Below are positions 22,150 through 32,442 of a stretch of 64,000 bases of DNA, piece after piece (positions within the stretch are counted from its first letter, which is position 1; each line of letters starts with the position of its first letter). Position numbers and translations under genes: made by a program. The DNA is from Oreohelix idahoensis (taxonomy: Eukaryota; Mollusca; Gastropoda; Stylommatophora; Oreohelicidae). The notes below the pieces were generated by a model. It was not told where the DNA came from, searched no databases, and saw only the letters and a program-made list of their open reading frames with translations. The DNA is taken from contig JAMPIV010012447.1 in the NCBI GenBank assembly GCA_024509875.1, forward strand, positions 234,501 to 298,500, read 5' to 3'.

Positions 22150-22151
<2 letters not shown>
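21141..22151. other. Stretch without recognised genes
   Basis: It contains a short GAT repeat (about 21297-21317) and a GT run (about 21857-21873). ORFs on the minus strand (for example 21797-22060) have no recognisable domain. I see no gene or mobile-element boundary. Confidence 0.45.

Positions 22152-22218
<67 letters not shown>
22152..22218. repeat. (GA)n microsatellite
   Basis: This is a nearly perfect GA dinucleotide array of about 67 bp. It directly precedes SINE family 4 copy 2. Confidence 0.97.
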
Positions 22219-22220
<2 letters not shown>

Positions 22221-22228
22221 TAGTCTGA

Positions 22229-22609
22229 TTTTTGGTTTTTAAGAACCATCTTCATTGCATACGGACAACTCCATCAGTGCTTCGATCTTCTCCCTTAGAT
22301 CACACACTATAGCACCAGCGAGGATCCCAATGTGTGTATACTAGAATCAAATATTCTACAAATATTTTCGTGGTGGGTAGGTTTCCTTTTTTTTTTAAAT
22401 TTTGCCCGGGTAGCGACCGTATGGTCCACTCTTTACAATTTCCAACCGCCGAGGGGTTTTTAACGTGCACAGCAAATTGCACAGGGGACTTTCTATTTTA
22501 TCGCCCTGATCCGAGAAGGCTATCCATCCGATCTCACTGACCAGGAGATCGGGGGGGGGGGGGGGGGGGGCGGTGGGGGGTTGGGGAGGGAGGAGGAATA
22601 TGACATCAT
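22229..22609 (-). mobile_element. SINE family 4, copy 2, left part (split by element C)
   Basis: The body of the family 4 SINE is collinear with 17446-17800 and 33102-33460, with an expanded G tract of about 16 bases at 22555-22570. It is interrupted after GACATCAT by element C and continues at 30734 with TAGGAATC. The tRNA-like head of this copy therefore lies on the far side of C. Confidence 0.78.
22605..22609. repeat. Target-site duplication of element C, left copy (ATCAT)
   Basis: ATCAT precedes the LTR end at 22610 and recurs at 30729-30733 after the other LTR. It is 5 bp, as expected for a Ty3/gypsy integrase. Confidence 0.93.
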
Positions 22610-24450
22610 TGTAGTGGTGTTGATGGTATTGTATGATGTTGATATTACTAAATGTAATTGTATGAGGCCAGCTGTGAAGGCTCCTGAGATAAAATGTAGT
22701 TGAGAATTGTCAGAAGGCCTTTCTTGCTACCACTACGACCTCACACTTAATTTTTTTTTAATGAATGTGGCTACGTAAAATGTCTAGGGTTATGATATGT
22801 AGTGTGGTGTAATAGGTTATAGATATACCCACAGATATTTAACAAGACTAATAATATTAATAAATGTTAAAATACACTGAACTAACTCACGTGTGTAAAA
22901 TTTTTGATAAAATTATATTACATTTATTTTGTTCTGGATCAATTTTTTTAGGTTGACCAGAACTTAAAAGGATTTAGAGATTATGAAAGAAATGCATGGA
23001 ATATTATATCATAAATGCAATAGTGTACATATATATGTACTATACTAGTAGTTTTATTAAAATGTTCTAGTAGTCATCTACTTGGGAGGATAGTTAATGT
23101 TTGTGCTGTTGGGGTGGCCTCATCACACCTGTCTATATTGACTACACAGTGTCCAGAAAATGGTGGGAATTTTTAGGAGGGTATTAGTAACTAAACGGGG
23201 TTGGTGAATGTCCAGCAGACCAGAGGCTCACTCATCTTTTAGTTGTAGCTCTGGTGCTGAAATCTGGTGGTCCCACCTCTCTGTGCTGGCGGGCAATAAT
23301 GGTGGTCTCTGTCACAAGTACTGCACAGATACACTCGAGTAAAGTCACCAACTGAATAGTCACTGCTTGGTTGACAACAGAAACTCGCAGCTCAGATTAT
23401 GAATAAATAACACAGAACTGCTAGCAAAAATCAGCTGAGCTGCTGGCTATAGTATGGCGTCCCTAAATTTCTTACACTTTCTTTCATATGGAAATCACCA
23501 CACTTTAAAATCTGTGTCTATCACTGAACAACTATTGAAGAATGGCCCCCACTTTCGCGTCTGAGCGCTAATGATATGATTGTCTGTGGCCAATCACTGC
23601 CTAGGTTTATTTTAAATTCAAATTTCCTACCATAAAGTCATTTCAGTCATGCTTCAGTCAAGTATGGATGGTTATCTGTTAGTCTGTCCGTCTCTACTTG
23701 TGTTTCTACAAAATGTACTCGATTTTTGAACCAACCTTTCTCTCCCCTCCAAAATTTTGTCGTTAAAAGTTATTTTTAGACACAGCCACCACAAATATCC
23801 CTTCTCTTCCATACTACGTAGATTTGAACACCTGCGTTTCGAGGTCGTGTTTTTTTGTGCAATTAGCGACACTTTTAGATTCAATACAGTCTGTCGATGA
23901 TGTGAACAACACTGTCTTTTGTCATTATCTTCAATATTATCTATCCGTCTGTAAAAGTAAGAACATATTAGTTCACTGCTCAGAATAGGCCATCCGGCCA
24001 GCTAATTTTTATATTCCTAACATTAATATTAAGAAAAAAGTACTTTTTAAATTTTGTAATATTCCAAACATCTGCGTTTTAGCCGCTGAATTCAAATCAA
24101 GGGCTTGGTATTGCAAAAGCGTCCAATAAATGACTGTGGCGTATTATATCTAAGGTCCCTTCTGTCGAGTTGCTTACTTTTTATGTCAACTTGGGAAACG
24201 TGACTTTTCTCCGTCCCCCCCCCCAATTGCGTCTCCTTAGCCTTTCTAGTCTCACGCAATCTTTCCAGTCATATTTTTTTCCTTTTTGATCCGCCGTTCC
24301 CCTCCTGTTTAGCAAGTCAATTATTATGGAGGATGATGACCCGCGGTCTAGGCGATCATGTACTATTCGCAGCCTACGCATTATGTTTTTATCCTTAAAT
24401 GTTATCCTTGGAGGATTTTTTACCGTTGTATCTCTGTCAATTTCACTACA
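22610..24450 (-). repeat. Element C 3' LTR (1841 bp)
   Basis: It matches 29064-30728 over its length, except that 22727-22905 (179 bp) is missing from the other copy. A related version of this block occurs in the 3' LTR of element A (about 15280-15380), so presence is ancestral. A few substitutions and a C-run length difference separate the copies. Confidence 0.93.
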
Positions 24451-24462
24451 CATCTCCCCACT
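24451..24462 (-). other. Polypurine tract of element C
   Basis: Read on the minus strand, AAGTGGGGAGATG lies directly upstream of the 3' LTR start TGTAGTGAAA. Position and composition fit a plus-strand primer. Confidence 0.75.
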
Positions 24463-24537
24463 TGAAAACATGCCTATGGCAAGTTCCAAAACCAGCGATA
24501 CACATAGGTAAAATTACTCCTCACGTCTGCCACTACT

Positions 24538-26438
24538 CTAATTTTGATCACAGGGGTGCCGACTGAGGAAATCTGCACCGACATTCAATTTGCCTGGGAT
24601 ATATTGGATACTGAACTGATAAGGTTGAAGCAATAAAGACCACCTCAGCAATCTTGCGTTTCCATGCTTAGCCTGAGACAAGAACACGAGAGGCTGATGG
24701 TCCGTCTCCACCACAAATGTCCTACCATACAGATAGATTTGAAACTTCTTTATTGCCCAGATTAATGCTAAACATTCCTTTTCGCTTGTGGAGTATCCTT
24801 GTTCCGCCTTATTCAATTTGCGGCTTGCATAAGCGACTGGTTTCAGTTCCCCATCAGGTGAAGATGATCTTTGCAACAAAGCCCCTCCTAGTCCTACATT
24901 ACTTGCATCGGTTCTTAAGACAAAGTCCTGTGTCAAATCAGGCAGTTTGAGAATAGGCTTGCTAGTGAGTTTTTCCTTTAACTCTTGGAACGCTAGTTCA
25001 CATTGTGCAGTCCAAATAATTTTATCTGGAAGTCCCTTGCGAGTCAGATCAGTCAGAGGAGCACAAATAGCGTTAAAATTTTTGATGTATTTCTGATAAA
25101 ATCCGCATAACGACACAAATGATCGCACGTCCTTTTTTGTTTGCGGCCTAGGTGCTCTCTGCAGTTTTTCCAATTCTTAGGATCAGGGGTCATATTACCC
25201 TGATATACAGTGTGTCCCAAGAATTCCAACTCTTTGCATCCAATACAACATTTTGTTGGCCTAGCAGTTAAATTCGCCTCCCGAAGTCTATCAAACAACA
25301 TCTCCAGAGCTTCAATGTGTTCTTCAAATGTCTCGGTGGCGACGAGAATATCATCCATGAAATTCGTGATACATGGGTTATTCAGGGGATCCAACAATTT
25401 TCGCATCATCCTTGAAAACACACTCGGAGCATTTTTCAGTCCGAATGGTAGCATATTGAATTCATAATGTCCATCCGAAGTGCTAAAAGCCAAATAAGGT
25501 CTCACTTCAGGCTTCACTGGGATCTGGTAATAGCCTTTACTAAGATCCACTTTTGAAAAGTATTTTGCCTTGTTCAGTCTGGCAAATAACTGTTTTGTGT
25601 CTGGTAATGGATCCACTTGTCCTTCTGTGACAGCATTCAGTTTCCTGTAATCTATGCACAGTCTGTGTTCCCCAGACGGTTTTCTCAACAAAACGACACT
25701 AGAACTAAAAGATGATTCACTGTGCGAAATAATCCCCTCCTTCAACAAATACTCTATTTCTTCCTTCAATGCCTTCTCCTTCGCGAACGGAATAGAATAG
25801 GCTCTCATACAGATTGGGTTTGAGTCTACCAGTTTCATGTCATACTGTAGCAAATTTGTATGGCCTGGTTTATCTGTTAATACATCTGTATGTTCCTCCA
25901 GAACTTGCTGAACTCTCTCCCTCTGGTTTTTAGTCAGGTGCTTACTGACTTTTACCTGTGCTGCTGTTTCACAAGGATGTAATGGGTATTCATGTGAGGT
26001 GAGTGGTTCTTTTTGCATCTGGGTTGCAATAGCCAAGGTCAATAAGGGGGTGCTTTCCTGGAGTGGTCTGTCCAGATACTTCTTTAACAGGTTTACATGA
26101 TAAACTTTTTCCTTCCCCTTTTTGTCAATTTTATAGTTTGTTCTAGACACCTTCTCTAGAACCGTATATGGACCTTGCCAACCAATTTGTAATTTATTCT
26201 GGCTTCCGGGTAGTAGAAGCAGCACCTTCTCTCCGACTGCCAGTTCCCTGTCCTTTGCCTTCCTATTAAAATATGCTGCATGTTTCTTCCTGGCTTGCTT
26301 CAAATTATCATTTGCCAGTTTCCATCCAGCTTTCAAACGATTGGTCAGTTCGTTCACATATTGATAAGATGAGGTAACAGTCTCTTCCGCCTTCTCATCT
26401 GTCCAGGTCCTTAATAGGGCTACATCTGGATCTTTAAT
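24538..26438 (-). pseudogene. Element C integrase C-terminus, reverse transcriptase, RNase H
   Basis: This is open from 26438, just after a TAA at 26439-26441, down to a stop near 24538, with one single-base loss at about 25172-25176. It starts with an IK-P motif and ALLRTWTDEKAEE. The GPY/F module (GWQGPYTVLEKV, HVNLLKKYLD) and the linker VLTDKPGHTNLL follow. RT blocks are RLCIDYRKLN, VDLSKGYYQIPV and FMDD (about 25350-25361). RNase H has RTDASNVGLG, EKECLALIW and ETDHQPL, ending in ADFLSRHPCD. There is no ATG near the beginning (the first candidate codon is GTG). Expression would need a -1 shift or read-through from ORF1, whose stop overlaps this frame by about 19 bases. Confidence 0.92.
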
Positions 26439-26821
26439 TTATCATACGTATTTTTCCTGGAACCCGTCAGGTCCCGTCCATTAGAAGCCCTATAGTGAGG
26501 ACTTTTCTTTCTAGAATCATCACTCACAAATCGACCACTACCAATTTTTCTCTGGGGTTTGTCTCCCCACTTAAGATTGTTTCTGAGAGATCTTCGCTCT
26601 CTTGTCTGTTCTTCCAGTTTATATAAGTCTGACCGAGGGATTGTCATCCTATCCTGGGTAAAATTTCTTCTTTGTACTCTTCGCATAGTGGCCATGTTAA
26701 TCCATTCAAGTGAAGACTGGGTGTGAAAAGGGGGCTCCCATTCCACTTTGTCTACCCGAGTATAATTAGTTTTCCTTTCAGGCCTAAAGTTGCCCCGTGG
26801 CGTTTCTAGGTCCTGCACATA
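26420..26821 (-). other. Novel basic domain replacing the integrase core (element C)
   Basis: This codes for 133 residues rich in Arg and Lys, ending KLKIQM-stop. It occupies the place of about 155 residues of integrase core present in elements B and D. None of the D,D,E neighbourhoods (DIIGPL, DNGSQF, NGLVERFN) can be found in any frame. Aligned by eye to A 1622-2029 it has the same length within two codons, the same stop position and about half identical residues. Nucleotide differences include several at third positions. Function is unknown; RNA or DNA binding would be a guess from charge alone. Confidence 0.7.
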
Positions 26822-28795
26822 TTTTCCCTTTGTGGGTGTTCCCTCATGAAATACGCCACATGCTTCTACAAAGTTTTCAACATCGACATTTACGTCGGGC
26901 CAATAGTATCTTCGAGCAATCTTTTGGCAGATGGTACCGACTTTCTCATGGTCACCATCTTTTCCAACATGTAAGCTCCTTATTAAGTTTGCCCTATATA
27001 TCTTGGGAAGAACTAACTGTCCGTGACCAGTGGATCTAGTTCCTGTCTTCCTGTATAATAGTTTGTTCTTCATGAAATATTCCCCCTTGCTCGGAGGTGT
27101 GTGGCATTTGGGCAATTTTTTAAAACAGGGCTTGAGTGTCCTATCCTCAGCCTGCGCCTTCCTCATCTCCTCTGGATGAGCATTTATAGGTTCACCTTCT
27201 TCCTCCTTCTTCTGTGACCTGGTCTGCACTGTCGCCATGATCACAGGTTTCTCGGGATTCCCCAAGAAGACGTATCTACACCCCAATATCAGAGGGTAGA
27301 TTGGTTCATCTATCACTGCTGCTCTGATTTCTCCTTCCACATAGCGAGTTTTCACCGTTATCCTTGCGATGGGAAGTGTCATGAGTGGTATGTCCTTAGT
27401 CGCCCCTTGTATTTCCACTGTTTCTGTGGTATACTGACTTGGGTCCACTAGGCTAGACTTCACAACTGAATCATAATCCAAACCTGTATCATAAAGGCAC
27501 CTTATGGTGACCCCATTACAAATAACATCCTCACAAACTGGGGGGTGATAAGGTTCCTGTTGCTCCTTAGGATTAACCTTTAATCTTTGCGTCCCCGACT
27601 TCATTGCAGCAATGTTTGAAGGTTTCCTTCTACAAAATTCGGTGTTATGGTTATCCCTCTTGCACCATTTACACCATCTTTTCCCTTGGTTCAACGGTTT
27701 TCTTTCATTGAACTTTTGGTCATTGAACTGTGAGTTTCTGTCGCGATAGTCATTTCTTGGCCGCTCAAAGTTTGTCCTACCTTTATTTCCCTGCTCTCTA
27801 TTATCAAATTTATTAAATTGCTGTGGAGCTTTAAAATTGTCTATGTGCTTCTTTTTAGCACCACTTACCTCTGCCTGAGCTGCCTGATACCTCTCAGCAA
27901 CATTTAAAATTTCCCCCAACTTCTCTGCACCTTGTTCCATGAGAAATTTTCTCATGTCTGGAGCCATGGACTCTCTCAATTGCTCAATCATGATCATTTC
28001 CTTAAGATCTTGGGTCTTCCCCAGAGCCGTCCATTTCTCCAAATAGGTTTCTAGTCTGGCAGAGAATTGGTGGTAGGTCTCCCCAGACAACAGTTTGGCA
28101 TTTCTAAATTTCTTACGATAAAATTCACCATTCTTCTCGTACCTTAATAACAAAGCCTGCTTTAACATGTCATAATTGTCTTGGTCTTCCCTGTTCATTT
28201 TGGCAAATACTTCATAAGAAGTACCTCTCAATCCCTGTGATAGCTTTAAGCTCCACCTCTCTCTCTCTAACCCATATGTAGTAGCTAATAACTCAAAACG
28301 TCCTAGGTACCCCTCTATGTCATCGTCTTTTTCAACAAAATGGTCTAAATGAAACCCCATAGCTGAGTTTGAGGCTCCCAGACTGGGCGTAGCATCTGAG
28401 GCAAAAGGGCTGGCACCATTTTCAGGAGCCTGGCCTTGTAATTCCAGCTCCCTTAGTCGTAATTCGTGCTCCCTCTGCAACCTTCTATCTTCTGCCTCCC
28501 TTTCGGCCTTTTTATCTTCTGCCTCCCTTTCGGCCTTTTTATCTTCTGCCTCCCTTTGCTGTCGTTTTTCTTCTGCCTCAATCTGCAGCCTCTTAGTCTC
28601 AGCCTCTAACTTCTTCTCTTCAACCAACCTGTCAGACTCCAATTTTCTTTCAGCCTCTTTTTCTAATCTCCTTTCTTCCCGTTCAATATATTTATCACAT
28701 TCAGCCGTTACGTATTGAATTAAAATTTGACCATCCATTCCCATCTCCTTCGCGGTGAGCACAGCAGCTGATCTAAATTTTGCCAGCTCCGCCAT
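26420..28795 (-). CDS. Element C ORF1: Gag - protease - integrase zinc finger - novel basic domain
   Basis: This is an intact ORF of 791 codons from ATG 28795 (MAELAKFRSAAVL) to TAG 26420-26422. A longer in-frame extension to 28849 exists but lacks support. Residues 35-120 form a coiled coil with a doubled EDKKAEREA unit. A capsid-like region follows, then a canonical CX2CX4HX4C knuckle at 375-388. The aspartic protease DTG is at 436-438, with LILGCRYVF near 502. The integrase zinc finger uses H609, H616 and C646; the last ligand is replaced, reading CGVFH. From residue 659 to 791 the integrase core is absent. A basic domain follows (ETPRG, VEWEPPFH, MATMRRVQ, RKIGSGRFV, HYRASNGRD). I do not recognise it. 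The same domain is present in element A. Confidence 0.88.
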   Translation of the reverse strand: MAELAKFRSAAVLTAKEMGMDGQILIQYVTAECDKYIEREERRLEKEAERKLESDRLVEEKKLEAETKRLQIEAEEKRQQREAEDKKAEREAEDKKAEREAEDRRLQREHELRLRELELQGQAPENGASPFASDATPSLGASNSAMGFHLDHFVEKDDDIEGYLGRFELLATTYGLERERWSLKLSQGLRGTSYEVFAKMNREDQDNYDMLKQALLLRYEKNGEFYRKKFRNAKLLSGETYHQFSARLETYLEKWTALGKTQDLKEMIMIEQLRESMAPDMRKFLMEQGAEKLGEILNVAERYQAAQAEVSGAKKKHIDNFKAPQQFNKFDNREQGNKGRTNFERPRNDYRDRNSQFNDQKFNERKPLNQGKRWCKWCKRDNHNTEFCRRKPSNIAAMKSGTQRLKVNPKEQQEPYHPPVCEDVICNGVTIRCLYDTGLDYDSVVKSSLVDPSQYTTETVEIQGATKDIPLMTLPIARITVKTRYVEGEIRAAVIDEPIYPLILGCRYVFLGNPEKPVIMATVQTRSQKKEEEGEPINAHPEEMRKAQAEDRTLKPCFKKLPKCHTPPSKGEYFMKNKLLYRKTGTRSTGHGQLVLPKIYRANLIRSLHVGKDGDHEKVGTICQKIARRYYWPDVNVDVENFVEACGVFHEGTPTKGKYVQDLETPRGNFRPERKTNYTRVDKVEWEPPFHTQSSLEWINMATMRRVQRRNFTQDRMTIPRSDLYKLEEQTRERRSLRNNLKWGDKPQRKIGSGRFVSDDSRKKSPHYRASNGRDLTGSRKNTYDKLKIQM

Positions 28796-29063
28796 ACTTT
28801 TGAGACAATATAATAATATACAAGCTAAATCTCTAACCAGTAAATACACTAAGTACTTCTTATGACTATAGTCTAACTAATTCTAACTAACCAGTTAACT
28901 AATTAATTATTACTGGCTGTGAAGATTCACCAACTTTTATCTGCAGGGACACTTTTAATGTTAAAGGGAATTTTACAATTTATTTCCCTACTTTTATTTC
29001 TCCCACCAGGAGATCCTAATATTACTGTTGGGCTAATTATCCCCTGGACAAGACCCCAATATA
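28796..29063 (-). other. Element C leader with primer-binding region
   Basis: Only 268 bp separates the 5' LTR from the Gag ATG, much shorter than in B (about 1.57 kb) or D (about 0.84 kb). On the minus strand the LTR is followed by TATAT and then TGGGGTCTTGTCCAGGGG, a likely primer-binding site beginning with TGG. I could not match it to a tRNA. Confidence 0.55.
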
Positions 29064-30728
29064 TGTAGTGGTGTTGATGGTATTGTATGATGTTGATATT
29101 ACTAAATGTAATTGTATGAGGCCAGCTGTGAAGGCTCCTGAGATAAAATGTAGTTGAGAATTGTCAGAAGGCCTTTCTTGGATAAAATTATATTACATTT
29201 ATTTTGTTCTGGATCAATTTTTTTAGGTTGACCAGAACTTAAAAGGATTTAGAGATTATGAAAGAAATGCATGGAATATTATATCATAAATGCAATAGTG
29301 TACATATATATGTACTATACTAGTAGTTTTATTAAAATGTTCTAGTAGTCATCTACTTGGGAGGATAGTTAATGTTTGTGCTGTTGGGGTGGCCTCATCA
29401 CACCTGTCTATATTGACTACACAGTGTCCAGAAAATGGTGGGAATTTTTATGAGGGTATTAGTAACTAAACGGGGTTGGTGAATGTCCAGCAGACCAGAG
29501 GCTCACTCATCTTTTAGTTGTAGCTCTGGTGCTGAAATCTGGTGGTCCCACCTCTCTGTGCTGGCGGGCAATAATGGTGGTCTCTGTCACAAGTACTGCA
29601 CAGATACACTCGAGTAAAGTCACCAACTGAATAGTCACGGCTTGGTTGACAACAGAAACTCGCAGCTCAGATTATGAATAAATAACACAGAACTGCTAGC
29701 AAAACTCAGCTGAGCTGCTGGCTATAGTATGGCGTCCCTAAATTTCTTACACTTTCTTTCATATGGAAATCACCACACTTTAAAATCTGTGTCTATCACT
29801 GAACAACTATTGAAGAATGGCCCCACTTTCGCGTCTGAGCGCTAATGATATGATTGTCTGTGTCCAATCACTGCCTAGGTTTATTTTAAATTCAAATTTC
29901 CTACCATAAAGTCATTTCAGTCATGCTTCAGTCAAGTATGGATGGTTATCTGTTAGTCTGTCCGTCTCTACTTGTGTTTCTACAAAATGTACTCGATTTT
30001 TGAACCAACCTTTCTCTCCCCTCCAAAATTTTGTCGTTAAAAGTTATTTTTAGACACAGCCACCACAAATATCCCTTCTCTTCCATACTACGTAGATTTG
30101 AACACCTGGGTTTCGAGGTCGTGTTTTTGTGTGCAATTAGCGACACTTTTAGATTCAATACAGTCTGTCGATGATGTGAACAACACTGTCTTTTGTCATT
30201 ATCTTCAATATTATCTATCCGTCTGTAAAAGTAAGAACATATTAGTTCACTGCTCAGAATAGGCCATCCGGCCAGCTAATTTTTATATTCCTAACATTAA
30301 TATTAAGAAAAAAGTACTTTCTAAATTTTGTAATATTCCAAACATCTGCGTTTTAGCCGCTGAATTCAAATCAAGGGCTTAGTATTGCAAAAGCGTCCAA
30401 TAAATGACTGTGGCGTATTATATCTAAGGTCCCTTCTGTCGAGTTGCTTACTTTTTATGTCAACTTGGGAAACGTGACTTTTCTCCGTTTCCCCCCCCCC
30501 CCCAATTGCGTCTCCTTAGCCTTTCTAGTCTCACGCAATCTTTCCAGTCATATTTTTTTTCTTTTTGATCCGCCGTTCCCCTCCTGTTTAGCAAGTCAAT
30601 TATTATGGAGGATGATGACCCGCGGTCTAGGCGATCATGTACTATTCGCAGCCTACGCATTATGTTTTTATCCTTAAATGTTATCTTTGGAGATATTTTA
30701 CCGTTGTATCTCTGTCAATTTCACTACA
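29064..30728 (-). repeat. Element C 5' LTR (1665 bp, with internal deletion)
   Basis: This partner of 22610-24450 has the same TGTAGTG/CACTACA ends. It lacks the 179 bp corresponding to 22727-22905 at the junction TTTCTTG/GATAAAATT. LTRs are made from one template, so the loss must postdate insertion. ATCAT follows at 30729-30733. Confidence 0.92.
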
Positions 30729-30733
30729 ATCAT

Positions 30734-30850
30734 TAGGAATCATTGCTTCTGAAAAAACAAATTGTCCATCACTTATATTGCCAATACTGGGAGCGAACCC
30801 GGTACCATTAAATTAGAGGCGGATGCCGTACCGTCTGAGCCACTTGACAC
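30734..30850 (-). mobile_element. SINE family 4, copy 2, right part (tRNA-like head)
   Basis: This is the continuation of the SINE interrupted by element C. The minus-strand head has GTGGCTCAGACGG as A box and GGGTTCGCTCCC as B box. TAGGAATC...TTCTGAAAAAA aligns with TAGGACTACTGGGTCTGAAAAAA in copy 1. Confidence 0.78.
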
Positions 30851-30975
30851 CTTCTCCTAACCCCCCCCCCCCCTCCCAGGAGAGAGTGAGAAAAGAAAAT
30901 ACCATGGGCGTGCTCACAGACTGTTGATCATTATCATAACCCTTAATCTCCCTCAGGTAGTATACGCCTTCAACT

Positions 30976-31189
30976 AATTCATGTCTCGCCCTCATGACCA
31001 GTGCCATCATTCAAAGTCTTTCAATTTGTTTCTTTATCCCGTTCATGCCCGTCTCTAATTCCTTCCTCCGTGTGTTTCTAGGTCCTCACATCATTTCTCT
31101 TACCCCGGGGGTGCCAGAACAAGTTTTGTCTTGTAATGTTACCCCCACAGGTAACACTTTGCACGTCCTATCTAAAACCAGCATTTTTG
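30976..31189 (-). repeat. LINE 3'-end repeat, copy 1 (214 bp)
   Basis: It is nearly identical over 214 bp to 32229-32442. On the minus strand one frame gives a LINE C-terminal signature (RP-NT...KELETGMNGIKK), the end of an APE-type LINE ORF. Frames are broken. The high identity of the two copies, about 1.25 kb apart in the same orientation, points to a local duplication or two recent insertions. Confidence 0.7.
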
Positions 31190-31379
31190 TTTTGTCTCAC
31201 CTGTTATTCCACTGGTCTCTGTCTGGTTCTGTACATAATTTCCACATTATTTGGTCTTATCATTACCATTTTAATACGTGAATTCTACACAAGCACCAAT
31301 TACAAATTATAAAATTTTATGACTTCATCATCATCTTCTTCTTCTTTCACCTTTCAAAATCCCCCCCCCCCCCCCCCCC

Positions 31380-31910
31380 CCAGGAACATAGGCTTTCGAC
31401 AAACTTATGCCAGGTCTTCCTGTCACGTGCCTACAGCTCCAGATTTTTCCATGCCTTCATCATCCCCTTCATGTCTGTCTCCAGTTCTCTTGTCCATGTG
31501 TTCTTTGATCTTCCTCTACCTCTCTTACCGTCAGGATTCAAGAACAGGGACCATCTGGTACTACTATCATCAGGTTTTCTCAGTGTGTGTCCTATCCATC
31601 TCTATCGTCTTCTTCTCATTTCTTGTTCCTCTGGCGCTCGTTTGCTGCTCGTCAGTAGTTCCATGTTAGTGATCTTGTTATACTACTTCAAATCCTTCTA
31701 TTCTGCGCAAGCATCCATTTACAAAAGTCTTGTGACTGAAGGCTCGTTGTTGTTGTTTATTTTTTCTCGTTGCTTTCCATGTTTCACAGCCATGCAGTAG
31801 GACTGCCGTGATATTTGAGTTGAAGATGACTTATTTTTGTGTTGGGCTTGTTTTCCTTTGATTTCCACGTATATCCATCCAATCCAGTGACAGTTCTCCA
31901 TACTGTTTGT
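31380..31910 (-). mobile_element. LINE fragment (C-terminal RT region)
   Basis: Minus-strand reading gives RRRRxRWIGHTLR near 31590, then GRSKNTWTRELETDMKGMMKAWKN near 31450-31525, with stops between. These two motifs in this order mark the last part of APE-type LINE polyproteins. A long C tract at about 31363-31381 lies at its left edge. Overlapping plus-strand ORFs of 109-116 codons here are antisense shadows. Confidence 0.65.
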
Positions 31911-32228
31911 ATTATTAATTTGATATCACTGTTTATCCAACTTTGTCTCTGTTGCTGCCAATATAAGTATAGTCCACATTGTGTAGAGCTGTTTTTCCCT
32001 ATTGCAGTCTAGCTATCATTTCCTGCATTTATTATTAAAACCGTTTTGTTTTTCATGTGCATTTTCAGAATCAATCGATGTAAGTTCTGATAACTGTTCT
32101 CAATTTACCTTGCATCTGGTTACAACTGTAGGACAGAAGAGCCTGGTCTTTGACAAATCTATATAGTTAAACAGTTTCGTTAAAGTCTACTGAATTAATT
32201 ATGTGTTGTTTGATGTCGCTGTTTTCAC

Positions 32229-32442
32229 AATTCATGTCTCGCCCTCATGACCAGTGCCATCATTCAAAGTCTTTCAATTTGTTTCTTTATCCCTTTCATG
32301 CCCGTCTCTAATTTCTTCCTCCGTGTGTTTCTAGGTCCTCACATCATTTCTCTTACCCCGGGGGTGCCAGAACAAGTTTTGTCTTGTAATGTTACCCCCA
32401 CAGGTAACACTTTGCACGTCCTACCTAAAACCAGCATTTTTG
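32229..32442 (-). repeat. LINE 3'-end repeat, copy 2 (214 bp)
   Basis: This is the direct repeat of 30976-31189, starting AATTCATGTCTCGCC and ending CAGCATTTTTG. The flanks differ on both sides. The ORF that spans it on the plus strand is antisense to the LINE frame and not considered real. Confidence 0.7.

Larger units (their letters stand above)
22610..30728 (-). mobile_element. LTR retrotransposon C (Gmr1-like, integrase core replaced)
   Basis: This 8119-bp element on the minus strand has a 1841-bp left LTR and a 1665-bp right LTR. Their ends form a perfect inverted TGTAGTG/CACTACA. Internally it carries a long open Gag-protease-integrase zinc finger ORF with a novel C-terminal domain, then integrase C-terminus, reverse transcriptase and RNase H in the -1 frame. 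It is the best preserved member of the A/C lineage. It lacks the integrase catalytic core yet has perfect target duplications, so integration must have used an integrase from elsewhere or a core lost after insertion. Element A shares the same replacement, which favours the first. Confidence 0.94.

Noticed and set aside
31319..31800. Plus-strand ORFs of 109-116 codons
   Set aside because: Pyrimidine-rich antisense shadows of a minus-strand LINE fragment.
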